A stretch of 39,725 nt of DNA from contig JAIPIC010000012.1 of assembly GCA_021734865.1 (NCBI GenBank), positions 1 to 39,725 on the forward strand, read 5' to 3'. Shown in pieces: positions 17,721 to 26,614 of this stretch. The position numbers were made by a program, and so were the translations under genes. A model generated the notes under the pieces. It did no database searches. It was given only the letters and a program-made list of their open reading frames with translations, and was not told the origin of the DNA. This stretch comes from Candidatus Woesearchaeota archaeon. Its GTDB lineage: Archaea; Nanobdellota; Nanobdellia; Woesearchaeales; JAIPIC01. How positions within the stretch are numbered: the first letter of the stretch is position 1; every line of letters starts with the position of its first letter.

Positions 17721-17765
17721 AAAAAAATTCTGCTTGGAATAGTACTATTTGAAATAGTCCTATTC
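17721..17765 (-). terminator. hairpin plus T run after purH
   Basis: A 29-nt inverted repeat (17737-17765) has 14-bp arms around one central base with a single mismatch. Reading on the minus strand it is followed within 10 nt by seven T. It starts 10 nt past the purH stop, which suits a terminator. It could instead be an operator for folC. Confidence 0.55.
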
Positions 17766-17775
17766 TGCAACATTA

Positions 17776-19380
17776 TTAGTGTAGGAACACTCTTGTTCCG
17801 CAAAAGATCATCGCTATACCATGTTCATCTGCAGCCTTAATGACCTCTTCATCGCGGATAGACCCACCTGGCTGAATGATTGCTGAAATTCCTGCTTTAG
17901 CAGCTTCATCAACTCCATCTCTGAAGGGAAAGAATGCATCAGAAACCATTATCGAACCCTTGGCCTTTTCACCAGCCTTTCGGGTGGCAATGATCGAAGA
18001 ATCTACCCTTGACATCTGTCCTGCACCAATCCCGACTGTGACCCCATCATTAGCATACAATACTGAATTAGATTTGACATGTTTGCATACTTTTAAGGCA
18101 AAAATCATATCTTTTAACTGCTCTCTTGTAACCTTTTTTGTTGTCACACACATGACTTTCTTTAATTCTCCTTCCTTGGCTTGAGATGTCATTTGTGCGA
18201 TCTGTTCGGTCGTTGGGTTTGGATTATCCTCAATCTCTATGGTTTCAGGATCAATTTTTGGGAAATTTGTTGATTTAATCAGCATTCCACCTGCTACTTT
18301 CTTTGTTGTGAATTTATCTGGATTGACAGGGGGTGCCTCGATGCCTTCAAGTCTCAATAGACGCACGTTCTTCTTTTCTTTGAATATTGCCTGAGATTCC
18401 TTATCAAAATCTGGGGCAATTATCACTTCGATGAATTTGTCCTTTAGAAATTCAGCGCATCCTACTGTGAAAGGACGGTTCATCGCAATAACACATCCAA
18501 ACGCAGATAGTGGGTCTGCATTATAGGCTTTTTTTAATGCATCTTCAATGTTTTCTGCTACAGCTGCACCGCTGGGATTAGCATGTTTTATAACTGCGCA
18601 CGCAGGCTGTGTAAATTCTTTAACAATATTAAGCGCTCCGTCTCCGTCCATGATGTTGTTATATGAAAGTTCTTTTCCCTGAAGCTGCTGTGCATTTGCC
18701 AGTCCAGGTTCTTTTGATGATGCGTCCTTATAGAAAGCTGCAGTTTGGTAAGGGTTTTCTCCATATCGTAGCTGTTGGACTTTTTTTCCCGCAAAGAAAT
18801 ATGTGTTTGGCACTTCTGCATTATCCAGATAGTTTGTTATGACAGAATCATACCTTGCTGTATGGGAAAAGACATCAAGAGCGAGTTTTTTCCTGAAATC
18901 CTCATCAAGTGAGTCAAATTTGGACATGAATTGCTTATATCTGCCTGGGTTTGTTAGTATTATGACATCTCTGAAGTTTTTTGCTGCTGCCCTGAGAAGG
19001 CTTGGACCACCAATATCTATTTTTTCGATAGCTTCATCGAAGGTGCATCCTTTACTGACAGTTTCCTCGAATGGATACAGGTTTACAACTACAATATCAA
19101 TCGGTTCAATTTCATTTTCTTTTAATTGCGTTATATGATCAGGATTATCCCTCACTGCAAGCAGACCTGCAAAGATTTTAGGGTTCAATGTCTTGACACG
19201 TCCGTCCAGCATTTCCGGGAATCCGGTATAATCAGACACTTTTGTTATTTTGACTCCGGCAGACTCAAGAGCTTTTGCTGTTCCACCTGTAGATATTATC
19301 TCAATGCCTTTATCCTGAAGGAATTTTCCCAATTCTTCAATTCCTGTTTTATCTGAAACACTAATAATTGCTTTTTTCAT
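17776..19380 (-). CDS. purH: bifunctional AICAR transformylase / IMP cyclohydrolase
   Basis: Catalyses the last two steps of IMP synthesis: formylation of AICAR by 10-formyl-tetrahydrofolate, then ring closure. The 534-residue length is that of the full two-domain protein. The N-terminal cyclohydrolase (MGS-like) domain shows ISVSDKTGIEELGKFL, STGGTAKAL and DGRVKTLNPKIFAGLL; the transformylase domain shows the catalytic Lys-His in IKHANPSGAAV (near residue 264) and ends FCGTRVFLH. Many archaea instead use PurP and PurO, so this bacterial-type gene is probably acquired. The ATG at 19380 has a ribosome binding site (AGGTGAT) just upstream. It is downstream of rdgB and upstream of folC on the same strand. 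Confidence 0.96.
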   Translation of the reverse strand: MKKAIISVSDKTGIEELGKFLQDKGIEIISTGGTAKALESAGVKITKVSDYTGFPEMLDGRVKTLNPKIFAGLLAVRDNPDHITQLKENEIEPIDIVVVNLYPFEETVSKGCTFDEAIEKIDIGGPSLLRAAAKNFRDVIILTNPGRYKQFMSKFDSLDEDFRKKLALDVFSHTARYDSVITNYLDNAEVPNTYFFAGKKVQQLRYGENPYQTAAFYKDASSKEPGLANAQQLQGKELSYNNIMDGDGALNIVKEFTQPACAVIKHANPSGAAVAENIEDALKKAYNADPLSAFGCVIAMNRPFTVGCAEFLKDKFIEVIIAPDFDKESQAIFKEKKNVRLLRLEGIEAPPVNPDKFTTKKVAGGMLIKSTNFPKIDPETIEIEDNPNPTTEQIAQMTSQAKEGELKKVMCVTTKKVTREQLKDMIFALKVCKHVKSNSVLYANDGVTVGIGAGQMSRVDSSIIATRKAGEKAKGSIMVSDAFFPFRDGVDEAAKAGISAIIQPGGSIRDEEVIKAADEHGIAMIFCGTRVFLH

Positions 19381-19398
19381 TTTATCACCTGTTATTAA

Positions 19399-19440
19399 TC
19401 ATGCATATTTAAGCTGATATTCATGCATATTAAAACTGAT
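19399..19440 (-). promoter_or_regulatory. two tandem 20-nt repeats over the purH promoter
   Basis: Copies at 19399-19418 and 19421-19440 are direct repeats with a 22-bp period and a few mismatches; each contains ATGCAT and a TTAAATA/TTTAATA TATA-like element. They fill the gap between rdgB and purH. Two sites two helical turns apart suggest cooperative binding of a regulator, perhaps of purine genes (inference). Confidence 0.5.
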
Positions 19441-19446
19441 TTAATA

Positions 19447-20004
19447 TTAAATTTTTGAAACATATTTACCCATTTTCTCGAACGATTTGTATCTATGTGT
19501 CACATTAAATATCTTTTTTTTGTCAATTCTCACAAGAGGCTCTTCAAATCCGTCAGGAATAAATATCTTAGAGTATGGCAAATCATCTTTCTCTATATCA
19601 AAAACCTCGTCAGTGATATTTCCTTTCATCTCACCAGTGAAGATGATTGGGTTATTCTCCTCATATATCAAGCAAGTATGTGAATAAAAAGTTGCTCGTC
19701 TTGATTTGTCTGCGAGTAGTCTGAATAGTCCTTCATAGCTAATGTGGTCAAAGACGAATTTTGGCAATGCACCGGGAAAACCAGGGTAGGCTTCCATTTC
19801 GACACTTGTGTCTTCAATGAATAGTGGTCTTTTGATCTGAGAATACAAAAATATTGATGCTTTTTTGACAATCTGTTCAGGATTAAGGTCTGAGGGTTCG
19901 TCATAACCAGCTTTCATATGCTCCAATGTTATATTATACTTTTCAAGTATGTCGCAAGCCTGTTCATATTTATGTTTATTTGTTGTTACAAATATAAGTT
20001 TCAA
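19447..20004 (-). CDS. rdgB: XTP/dITP diphosphatase (Ham1/RdgB family)
   Basis: Hydrolyses non-canonical purine nucleoside triphosphates (XTP, ITP, dITP) to monophosphates and so cleans the nucleotide pool; cytoplasmic. The protein has the family opening KLIFVTTNKHKYEQA, the EDTSVEMEAYPGFPG signature, and the FDHISYEG and THRYKSFEKM regions. The reading frame is open to GTG codons at 20010 and 20022, but the TTG at 20004 yields the family-typical MKLIFVTTNK and has GGGGTG just upstream, so I chose it (185 residues). It stands at the 5' end of the purH/folC block, which matches a purine-related role. Confidence 0.92.
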   Translation of the reverse strand: MKLIFVTTNKHKYEQACDILEKYNITLEHMKAGYDEPSDLNPEQIVKKASIFLYSQIKRPLFIEDTSVEMEAYPGFPGALPKFVFDHISYEGLFRLLADKSRRATFYSHTCLIYEENNPIIFTGEMKGNITDEVFDIEKDDLPYSKIFIPDGFEEPLVRIDKKKIFNVTHRYKSFEKMGKYVSKI

Positions 20005-20022
20005 AATCACACCCCAATGCAC

Positions 20023-20229
20023 GTTGCTGAATTTTTACGACGAAATAATTAGCTCATTGCAAACTAACAATAGCAGATATTGAATATCCAATTTAAAGGT
20101 TTTGCTGCTTGTTATTAATCTTTGATTTAATTTTGTCCATCACCTGGTTAATAAATGTAATACTTGGCTTAATAAAATATGTGTGAATAAGTAATTCTCT
20201 AAAACTTCACTGGACTCTTTAAGCTAATA
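20023..20229. other. divergent intergenic region rdgB / uvrA
   Basis: AT-rich, about 200 bp. A TTTAAATT-like element near 20088-20096 could serve rdgB on the minus strand. No RNA gene or small ORF with supporting signals is visible. Confidence 0.3.
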
Positions 20230-20237
20230 TTTATAAA
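20230..20237 (+). promoter_or_regulatory. TATA-like box of uvrA
   Basis: TTTATAAA centred about 27 nt before the uvrA ATG (20260), the spacing of a leaderless archaeal transcript. Confidence 0.5.
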
Positions 20238-20259
20238 CATCTTAGGTGTTTCAGAGTAG

Positions 20260-23115
20260 ATGAAAGTTCTGAGTATAAAAGGAGCAAGGCAGCACAATCT
20301 AAAGAATATAAATATTGATATTCCAAGAGATAAGCTTGTTGTTGTAACTGGTCTCTCAGGATCCGGCAAATCAACTCTTGCTTTTGATACTATATATGCT
20401 GAAGGACAGAGGCGTTATGTCGAGAGTCTATCTGCATACGCTCGTCAGTTTTTAGGTTTGATGAATAAACCTGATGTTGATTCTATTGAAGGGTTATCAC
20501 CAGCAATATCCATTGATCAGAAAACAACTTCTAAGAATCCAAGATCGACAGTTGGTACTATAACTGAAATCTATGATTATCTTAGGCTTTTATTCGCTCG
20601 TGTTGGAACTCCATTCTGTCCTGATCATAATATTAAGATAACAAAACAATCCCCTCAGGCTATATCTGAGCAGATTGCATTAGATTTCAAAAATGATGTA
20701 ATCATACTTTCACCTGTTGTCAGGAAGAAGAAAGGTACATATGAGCAACTCTTGATTGACCTTAATAAAAATGGGTACATGCGAGTCAGAATCGATGGTG
20801 TTATCCACCGAACAGATGAAAAGGTGAACATGGATAGGTATAAGATGCATGATATTGATGTTGTTATTGACAGAGTCACAATCAATGATGAGCAAAGATT
20901 AAGCGAAGCAGTTGAAAGTGCCATCAAATACTCTAAAGGCCTTGTAATTGTTCAGGAAGGACTTGAAAAACAAGGTACAAAACAGCATAATATTAAAGCA
21001 AACATTAAGGATAATACTTTCGAAAAGATATACTCTTCGAATATGTCATGTCCTGAATGCGGCATGGTATTTGAAGAGTTACAACCAAGGATGTTTTCAT
21101 TTAACAGCCCATTTGGGGCTTGTGAAGAATGTTCAGGGCTTGGCATAAAGATGGATTTTGATCCTGACTTAATTATCCCAGATAAGAACAAATCGATTGC
21201 TGATGGTGCAATTTCAGTCTACAGAAATGCAATTGATGGTTGGAGAGGAAAATACCTTGGGGCTGTTGCAAAACATCATGGTTTTTCTGTTTTTACTCCT
21301 ATTAAAGAATTTACTAAAGAACAATATGATGCATTGATGTATGGTTCTGATGATCAGATCAAGTTCAATATCTCTATGAAGAATGGTGATGCGCAATGGT
21401 CTCATAAGGGCACCTGGGAAGGTCTGATTCCACAATCAGAAAGGCTTTATCAGCAGACTGAGTCAGATTACAGGCGAAAAGAACTTGAGAAATTCATGAG
21501 AGTATCGGCATGTCCTTCCTGCGATGGGAATCGGCTTAAGAGAAAAGTTCTGTCTGTAAAGGTAAGCGATAAGTCAATAATTGAAGTCACTAATATGTCA
21601 ATAAGGGATTCGTTAGAATTTTTTGAGAATTTGAAGTTAAACTCAAAAAACGCAGAAATTGCTAAGCAGATTTTAAAAGAGATCAGATCAAGGCTTGAAT
21701 TCCTTGAAAAGGTGGGGTTGAATTATCTAACTCTTTCTAGAGGATCTGCAACTCTTTCAGGAGGAGAGGCTCAAAGGATTCGCCTTGCGACCCAGATAGG
21801 ATCAAATCTGGTGGGTGTTCTTTACATACTGGATGAGCCATCTATTGGGCTGCATCAGAGAAATAATCACAAGCTGATATCCACACTTAAGCGTCTTAGG
21901 GATCTAGGCAATACTTTGATCGTTGTGGAGCACGATGAGGATACGATAAGGAGTGCTGATTATGTAATAGATATTGGTCCTGGCGCAGGAATCCACGGTG
22001 GTAAGATTATTGCGCATGGAACACCTGAAGAGATTGAACAAAATCCTGAATCACTTACAGGAAAATACATGAGCGGGCAATTATCTATTGATGTTCCAAA
22101 ATCGCGCAGGAAACCAAAGAAATTCATGAATATTATCGGTTGCAAAGAACATAATCTCAAGAACATTGATGTCAAGATACCTTTAAGTGTTTTGACTCTG
22201 ATAACCGGCGTATCTGGTTCAGGAAAATCCACTTTGATTTATGATATTATGTACAAAGCTCTGATGAAAAAACTGCATGGTTCTAAGATGCGGCCAGGCA
22301 AACACAATCATATTGAAAACGGAAAGATCGACAAAGTTATCGTTATCGACCAAAGCCCTATAGGCAAAACACCAAGGTCTAATCCCGCTACTTATACAAA
22401 AGTATTTGATGAAATAAGAAAACTGTTTGCCAGTACACAGGAGGCTAAAGTCAGAGGGTATAGTCCTGGTCGATTCTCTTTTAATGTTAAAGGCGGAAGA
22501 TGCGAAGCTTGTCAAGGGGACGGACTGATCAAGATAGAGATGAATTTCCTTCCGGATGTTTTCGTCCAGTGTGAGGAATGCAAGGGACAGAGATATAATA
22601 AAGAAACACTTGCAGTCAAATATAAGGGTAAATCAATCTCTGATATTCTGAATATGAGTGTTGAAGAAGCCCTTGAATTATTCAAGAATATTCCAATTCT
22701 CAGAAGGAAGCTTAATCTTTTAAACAGAGTTGGGTTAGAATATATCAAACTTGGTCAGTCTTCCATTACTCTATCCGGGGGAGAAGCTCAGAGAATCAAG
22801 CTAACCAGAGAGTTATCTAAGAAGGATACTGGAAAAACACTCTATCTTCTTGATGAACCCACAACGGGGTTGCATTTCCATGATGTCAAAAAGCTCATCA
22901 AGGTACTTAATGATCTTGTCGATAAGGGAAACAGTGTTGTTGTTATCGAACATAATCTTGATGTAGTAAAATCAGCTGATCATGTGATTGATCTCGGTCC
23001 TGAAGGTGGTGATGAAGGAGGGTACATTGTAGCTGAAGGAACTCCTGAAGAGATTGCTAAAGAAAAAAAGAGCTACACTGGCCAATATATTAAGGGGCTT
23101 CTGATTAATGATTAA
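20260..23115 (+). CDS. uvrA: excinuclease ABC subunit A
   Basis: Damage-recognition ATPase of nucleotide excision repair. It binds DNA as a dimer and loads UvrB. The 951-residue length is normal. The first P-loop [20 protein letters not shown] is followed by [16 protein letters not shown], the second by [15 protein letters not shown]. Both ABC signatures ([12 protein letters not shown] and [12 protein letters not shown]) and Walker B stretches ([24 protein letters not shown]) are present. Zinc sites appear as CPECG with CEECSG, CPSCDG, and CEACQGDG with CEECKGQ. The start is set by a TATA-like box at leaderless spacing. It heads a same-strand cluster with uvrC and uvrB further on. It is bacterial in type, as in other archaea with UvrABC. 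Confidence 0.98.
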   Translation: MKVLSIKGARQHNLKNINIDIPRDKLVVVTGLSGSGKSTLAFDTIYAEGQRRYVESLSAYARQFLGLMNKPDVDSIEGLSPAISIDQKTTSKNPRSTVGTITEIYDYLRLLFARVGTPFCPDHNIKITKQSPQAISEQIALDFKNDVIILSPVVRKKKGTYEQLLIDLNKNGYMRVRIDGVIHRTDEKVNMDRYKMHDIDVVIDRVTINDEQRLSEAVESAIKYSKGLVIVQEGLEKQGTKQHNIKANIKDNTFEKIYSSNMSCPECGMVFEELQPRMFSFNSPFGACEECSGLGIKMDFDPDLIIPDKNKSIADGAISVYRNAIDGWRGKYLGAVAKHHGFSVFTPIKEFTKEQYDALMYGSDDQIKFNISMKNGDAQWSHKGTWEGLIPQSERLYQQTESDYRRKELEKFMRVSACPSCDGNRLKRKVLSVKVSDKSIIEVTNMSIRDSLEFFENLKLNSKNAEIAKQILKEIRSRLEFLEKVGLNYLTLSRGSATLSGGEAQRIRLATQIGSNLVGVLYILDEPSIGLHQRNNHKLISTLKRLRDLGNTLIVVEHDEDTIRSADYVIDIGPGAGIHGGKIIAHGTPEEIEQNPESLTGKYMSGQLSIDVPKSRRKPKKFMNIIGCKEHNLKNIDVKIPLSVLTLITGVSGSGKSTLIYDIMYKALMKKLHGSKMRPGKHNHIENGKIDKVIVIDQSPIGKTPRSNPATYTKVFDEIRKLFASTQEAKVRGYSPGRFSFNVKGGRCEACQGDGLIKIEMNFLPDVFVQCEECKGQRYNKETLAVKYKGKSISDILNMSVEEALELFKNIPILRRKLNLLNRVGLEYIKLGQSSITLSGGEAQRIKLTRELSKKDTGKTLYLLDEPTTGLHFHDVKKLIKVLNDLVDKGNSVVVIEHNLDVVKSADHVIDLGPEGGDEGGYIVAEGTPEEIAKEKKSYTGQYIKGLLIND

Positions 23116-23165
23116 TACATCTGTCATTGTATTGTCATTGCTGATTTTTATTAATATTCAAAAAA

Positions 23166-23195
23166 TATTTATATGCATATCCCCATTTTAATGGG
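23166..23195 (+). promoter_or_regulatory. promoter and 6-bp hairpin before the GIDE gene
   Basis: A TATA-like stretch TATTTATATG (23166-23175) lies about 26 nt before the ATG at 23196. Between them CCCATT and AATGGG (23182-23195) form an inverted repeat ending directly at the start codon, possibly an operator. Confidence 0.4.
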
Positions 23196-23957
23196 ATGTC
23201 TGATATTAGAATAGTTGTTTACTCTATTTTTGGGTTAGGTTTTGGTGCTTATATATTCTGGAAAGGTTTTGGCATGAATAAAGAGATTCGTGTTATAAAG
23301 AACACACCAACTTCAAAGATTCGTAGCATGGCAATGGGCCGGGTTGAGATTTATGGAGAAATAATTCCAGCTAAAGGTAAAATCTTTAAATCTCCATTTT
23401 CAGACGAGAAATGTGTTTGGTGTAAATGGATGGTCGAAGAATATAGATCTTCAGGAAAGAGCGGAAGATGGATAACGATCGATAGTGGTATTCTTCAGGA
23501 TCATTTCTATGTAAAGGATAATACTGGCTATGTATTAGTAGACCCATTTGGGGCAAATATCGATATTCAAAAAGATAATGAGTACCAATCAGGTGCTTTT
23601 CGAGGTGCGATTCCAGGAACTGCAAAAGTTTTTCTTGATAAGAATAGTATCAAAACAAAGGGCTTATTTGGGTTCAAGAGACCTCTTCGGCTTAGAGAAT
23701 ATTATCTGACTCCAGGTGATAAGATTTACGTGATGGGTTATGCAGGGGACAACCCACATATCGAAGATGGTTCAAGCCAAGAGAACGCTCAGGACATTAT
23801 GATACAGAAAGGTAATTCATTTTTTTATATTTCTGACAGTCCAGAAAAAGAAGTATTAAAAAAAATGTTCTGGAAATCCTTCTTATCTTTATATGGTGGT
23901 GCAGCTTTGATTATTGTGTGTCTGTTTATAATATTTGCTTATTTCAATATATTATGA
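23196..23957 (+). CDS. GIDE-domain membrane protein (MULAN-like, no RING)
   Basis: A 253-residue protein with a membrane helix at each end (about 4-22 and 230-250). Between them is a GIDE-type domain (annotated in databases as 'E3 ubiquitin ligase' after eukaryotic MULAN): GRVEIYGEIIPAKG near residue 48, then CVWCKWMVEEY, the SGRWITID region, YVLVDPFGA and the late REYYLTPGDKIYVMGYA. No RING finger is present, so ubiquitin ligase activity is not supported. It is followed 99 bp later by lemA, a pairing seen in many bacteria and archaea and taken to mean a shared membrane function of unknown nature. Confidence 0.8.
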   Translation: MSDIRIVVYSIFGLGFGAYIFWKGFGMNKEIRVIKNTPTSKIRSMAMGRVEIYGEIIPAKGKIFKSPFSDEKCVWCKWMVEEYRSSGKSGRWITIDSGILQDHFYVKDNTGYVLVDPFGANIDIQKDNEYQSGAFRGAIPGTAKVFLDKNSIKTKGLFGFKRPLRLREYYLTPGDKIYVMGYAGDNPHIEDGSSQENAQDIMIQKGNSFFYISDSPEKEVLKKMFWKSFLSLYGGAALIIVCLFIIFAYFNIL

Positions 23958-24043
23958 TTTTAGTATTTTATAGAGCAATAGTAAGGTTTATTATATAGAA
24001 GGTATATGAAAATTTTTAATGAAGTATTTTAATATTTGAGAAT

Positions 24044-24049
24044 AGGAGG
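24044..24049 (+). promoter_or_regulatory. ribosome binding site of lemA
   Basis: AGGAGG lies 7 nt before the ATG at 24057. It decides this start over the upstream in-frame ATG at 24036. Confidence 0.7.
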
Positions 24050-24056
24050 ACTCAAA

Positions 24057-24626
24057 ATGGCAATAGGAATGATTATAGTTATTGGTGTGGGCATTTTATT
24101 GTTCGTAATGATATTCGCAGGTTATTTCATAGGGATGTACAATAGTCTTATCAGGTTAAAGAATGATATTGACAAAGCGTGGTCTAATATTGATGTATTA
24201 TTAAAACAGCGATCCGATGAATTACCAAAATTAATTGCATCAGTGAAAGGTTATATGAAACATGAGAAAGGGGTACTTGAAGGAGTGACCAAAGCAAGAA
24301 CAGCATTTATGAACGCAAGTAGTATGTCACAAAAAGCTGAAGCGGATGGGATGATCTCAGGGGCATTGAAAAGCTTGTTTGCAGTAGCTGAGAATTATCC
24401 TACTCTTAAGGCAAATGACAATTTTATGCAACTTCAGCAAAGGATCAGCGGTCTTGAGAATGAACTTGCTGACAGAAGAGAATTCTATAACGATGCTACT
24501 AATAACTTTAACATAAGAATAGAGTCATTCCCAGATATGATAATTGCCAATATGATGTCTTTGCAGAAGAAGGATATGTTTAAGGTTACAGAAGCTGAAA
24601 AACAGGATGTTAAGGTTGAGTTTTAA
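24057..24626 (+). CDS. lemA: LemA family protein
   Basis: A 189-residue protein with one N-terminal membrane helix (about 2-24) and a helical bundle outside or along the membrane. Family signs are YNSLIRLKNDIDKAWSNIDV, LLKQRSDELPKLIASVKGYM, HEKGVLEGVTKAR, VAENYPTLKANDNFMQLQQ, SGLENELADRREFYNDATNN and the FNIRIESFPDMIIA ending. LemA proteins are widespread and their function is unresolved. The start is at the ATG with a strong ribosome binding site rather than 21 bp upstream. It is downstream of the GIDE gene, its usual partner, and 81 bp before uvrC. Confidence 0.93.
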   Translation: MAIGMIIVIGVGILLFVMIFAGYFIGMYNSLIRLKNDIDKAWSNIDVLLKQRSDELPKLIASVKGYMKHEKGVLEGVTKARTAFMNASSMSQKAEADGMISGALKSLFAVAENYPTLKANDNFMQLQQRISGLENELADRREFYNDATNNFNIRIESFPDMIIANMMSLQKKDMFKVTEAEKQDVKVEF

Positions 24627-24707
24627 ACTCTTAAACCTAAAAATCAGTTCCTTGTCACTAAGAACATTAGAAAAAAGTGCAGGATTAATAAAGACTGGGA
24701 AGAAGAA

Positions 24708-26261
24708 ATGATTGATCTGGCAAATATTCCTTCTCTGCCTGGATGTTATCTTTTTAAAGACAGTAGTAGTATTATTTACATTGGTAAAGCCAAAAATCTG
24801 AAAAAACGGGTTAGCAGTTATTTTTCTAAGAAGCACGATATAAAGACTACTAAGCTAGTAGATTCTATTAGAAGCGTCAGCACTATTGTGACTGATAATG
24901 AAACTGAAGCACTTATTCTCGAGAATACCCTTATCAGGAGACACAAGCCAAAGTATAATGTGGATCTAAGGAATTCAGACAGATATGCTTACTTGTGTTT
25001 TTCTCAAGAGACTTTTCCAAGACTAATCGTATCAAGATCAAAAGAGGGTCTTGGCAAGCTTTATGGTCCGTTCACATCTGGACAAGAGAGGAACAATATA
25101 CAAAGGTTTCTTATCAGATCTTTGAAGTTGAGAACTTGTAATCGTATGCGAAAAAAGGGTTGTCTCAGACATCATATTCGACTTTGTGATGGTCCGTGCA
25201 TGGGATTGATTACAAAAACCGCATATAATGAAAAGATCAAGGTAGCTAGGTTAATTCTTAGTGGCAAGATTGAAGATGTCATCTCTAGACTGAAGAAAGA
25301 CATGGAAATACAGTCCCAACATCAGAATTATGAGAAGGCTTTAGAATTCCGGAATCTAATTTCTGCATTAAATTCAATCTCAGAAAAACAAAAAGTTGAG
25401 CGCAATAGGAAATATAATGAAGATCTAGTCAATTTTAAAGTTGTGGGTGGTTATGTCTATCTGCTTGTGTTTAAAATTTATAAAGGCACTTTAAATGGTA
25501 TGCATGAATTTTCATTTCAATATTATGATGATTTTCTGAGGCATTTCTTCATCCTGTATTATAATACACATCCAAAGCCAAAAGAACTTATTGTACCTGG
25601 ATACAACAAAAGTATATTGGATGAAAGTCAGTGGGATGATTTAAGGTTGTTTTTGAAATCTATTGGGGTCGTGCTTGTTGCTCCAAAGATCGGGGAAAAG
25701 AAGAAGTTACTCGAACTAGCTGAGAAAAACATTGATATCGTTTTTTTTGGAGACGTTTCAAAATTAGATGCTTTGCGAATTGCTATCAAGCTAGAGGAAA
25801 TGCCAATTGTTATTGAGTGCTTTGATATCTCACATCTTTCTGGCACATCGGTCGTAGGTTCAATGGTGCAGTTCAGGAACGCAAAACCTGACAAATCCAA
25901 TTACAGACGATTCAAGATTCGTTCTGTTGAAGGTATCGATGACTACGCAGCAATAGCAGAGGTCGTAAGACGAAGATATAAGAGATTAATCAGTGAGAAT
26001 CAAAACCTACCAAATTTAATAATTATTGATGGGGGCAGAGGGCAATTGAATGCTGCCCTAGAAGAGCTAAGAAGGATAGGACTAAGAATACCGATCATCA
26101 GCATCGCTAAGCGTGAAGAAGAATTATATCTGCCTGGTCTGAGTATTCCCCTACGTTTGAAGCAGGACAGCAAAGATCTTCTTTTTGTGCGAGAAATCAG
26201 GGATGAAGCTCATAGGTTTGCGATAAAGTATAATAGGTTGTTGCGGAAAAAGAATTTATGA
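24708..26261 (+). CDS. uvrC: excinuclease ABC subunit C, lacking the HhH domain
   Basis: The dual-incision nuclease of nucleotide excision repair. The GIY-YIG domain is at about residues 8-85 (PGCYLF, IIYIGKAKNLKKRV, with the Glu in TEALILENTLI), responsible for the 3' cut. A Cys cluster (CNRMRKKGC, HHIRLCDGPC) and a UVR motif near 195-230 (EKALEFRNLI) that contacts UvrB follow. The RNase H-like domain for the 5' cut keeps its acidic residues and His (CFDISHLSG, IIIDGGRGQ, IRDEAHRFA). The protein stops about 15 residues after that His, at 517 in all, whereas bacterial UvrC (about 600) goes on to a tandem helix-hairpin-helix domain. No HhH coding is seen downstream in other frames. Confidence 0.95.
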   Translation: MIDLANIPSLPGCYLFKDSSSIIYIGKAKNLKKRVSSYFSKKHDIKTTKLVDSIRSVSTIVTDNETEALILENTLIRRHKPKYNVDLRNSDRYAYLCFSQETFPRLIVSRSKEGLGKLYGPFTSGQERNNIQRFLIRSLKLRTCNRMRKKGCLRHHIRLCDGPCMGLITKTAYNEKIKVARLILSGKIEDVISRLKKDMEIQSQHQNYEKALEFRNLISALNSISEKQKVERNRKYNEDLVNFKVVGGYVYLLVFKIYKGTLNGMHEFSFQYYDDFLRHFFILYYNTHPKPKELIVPGYNKSILDESQWDDLRLFLKSIGVVLVAPKIGEKKKLLELAEKNIDIVFFGDVSKLDALRIAIKLEEMPIVIECFDISHLSGTSVVGSMVQFRNAKPDKSNYRRFKIRSVEGIDDYAAIAEVVRRRYKRLISENQNLPNLIIIDGGRGQLNAALEELRRIGLRIPIISIAKREEELYLPGLSIPLRLKQDSKDLLFVREIRDEAHRFAIKYNRLLRKKNL

Positions 26262-26284
26262 GATGAACATTTCCCTTGATATCA

Positions 26285-26420
26285 CTATTTTTTTCTGCTC
26301 AGCATAAGTACATGCGAGCCTGCATTGGCCTCAATCAATTCTCTTGGCTGCCATATTACTCTGTCATCTTCTATACTTAATCCCGCTCCTTCCACATCCT
26401 TTTCAAAAATATCTCCTTGG
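26285..26420 (-). pseudogene. C-terminal remnant of an unidentified gene
   Basis: On the minus strand an open frame reads SKVQGDIFEKDVEGAGLS, then VIWQPRELIEANAGSHVLML and SRKK before a TAG at 26285. The composition and codon use look like real protein, but there is no start and the frame loses sense beyond about 26420, where a different remnant begins on the other strand. I do not recognise the parent protein. It could be a truncated gene end left by a rearrangement. Confidence 0.45.
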
Positions 26421-26591
26421 ACTTTTGAGATTGAATTTGAGATACAGGATTACAAGATGCTGAATATGATACTTAAAGATATGAAAAACCAATTTGGAGA
26501 CATAATTAAACGAACAGAAATCACATTAATATCTGAACAATTCAAAGGTGAATTAAATATCCTATCCACTGGACACACGTTAATTTTATAA
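26421..26591 (+). pseudogene. remnant resembling the C-terminal domain of an Lrp/AsnC-type regulator
   Basis: From 26421 the plus strand reads TFEIEFEIQDYKMLNMILK, then NQFGDIIKRTEITLISEQFK, the alternating strand-helix-strand pattern of the effector (RAM-type) domain of archaeal Lrp/AsnC proteins. An open frame continues upstream to an ATG at 26325, but that part is antisense to another remnant and looks meaningless. The DNA-binding half is missing. I read this as a truncated gene. An alternative is a short stand-alone domain with an unseen start. Confidence 0.45.
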
Positions 26592-26592
26592 T
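26585..26592 (+). promoter_or_regulatory. TATA-like box of uvrB
   Basis: TTTTATAA centred about 27 nt before the uvrB ATG (26615), so uvrB probably has its own leaderless transcript. Confidence 0.45.
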
Positions 26593-26614
26593 AAATTCTT
26601 CTTTCTAATGATTT

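Noticed and set aside
23196-23957. Ubiquitin ligase function for the GIDE protein
   Set aside because: No RING finger or other ligase site is present; the label derives only from the domain name.
26325-26420. First 32 codons of the 88-codon plus-strand frame before uvrB as the N-terminus of a small gene
   Set aside because: The opposite strand of that stretch reads as convincing protein; the plus-strand reading does not. Only the part from 26421 looks coding on the plus strand.
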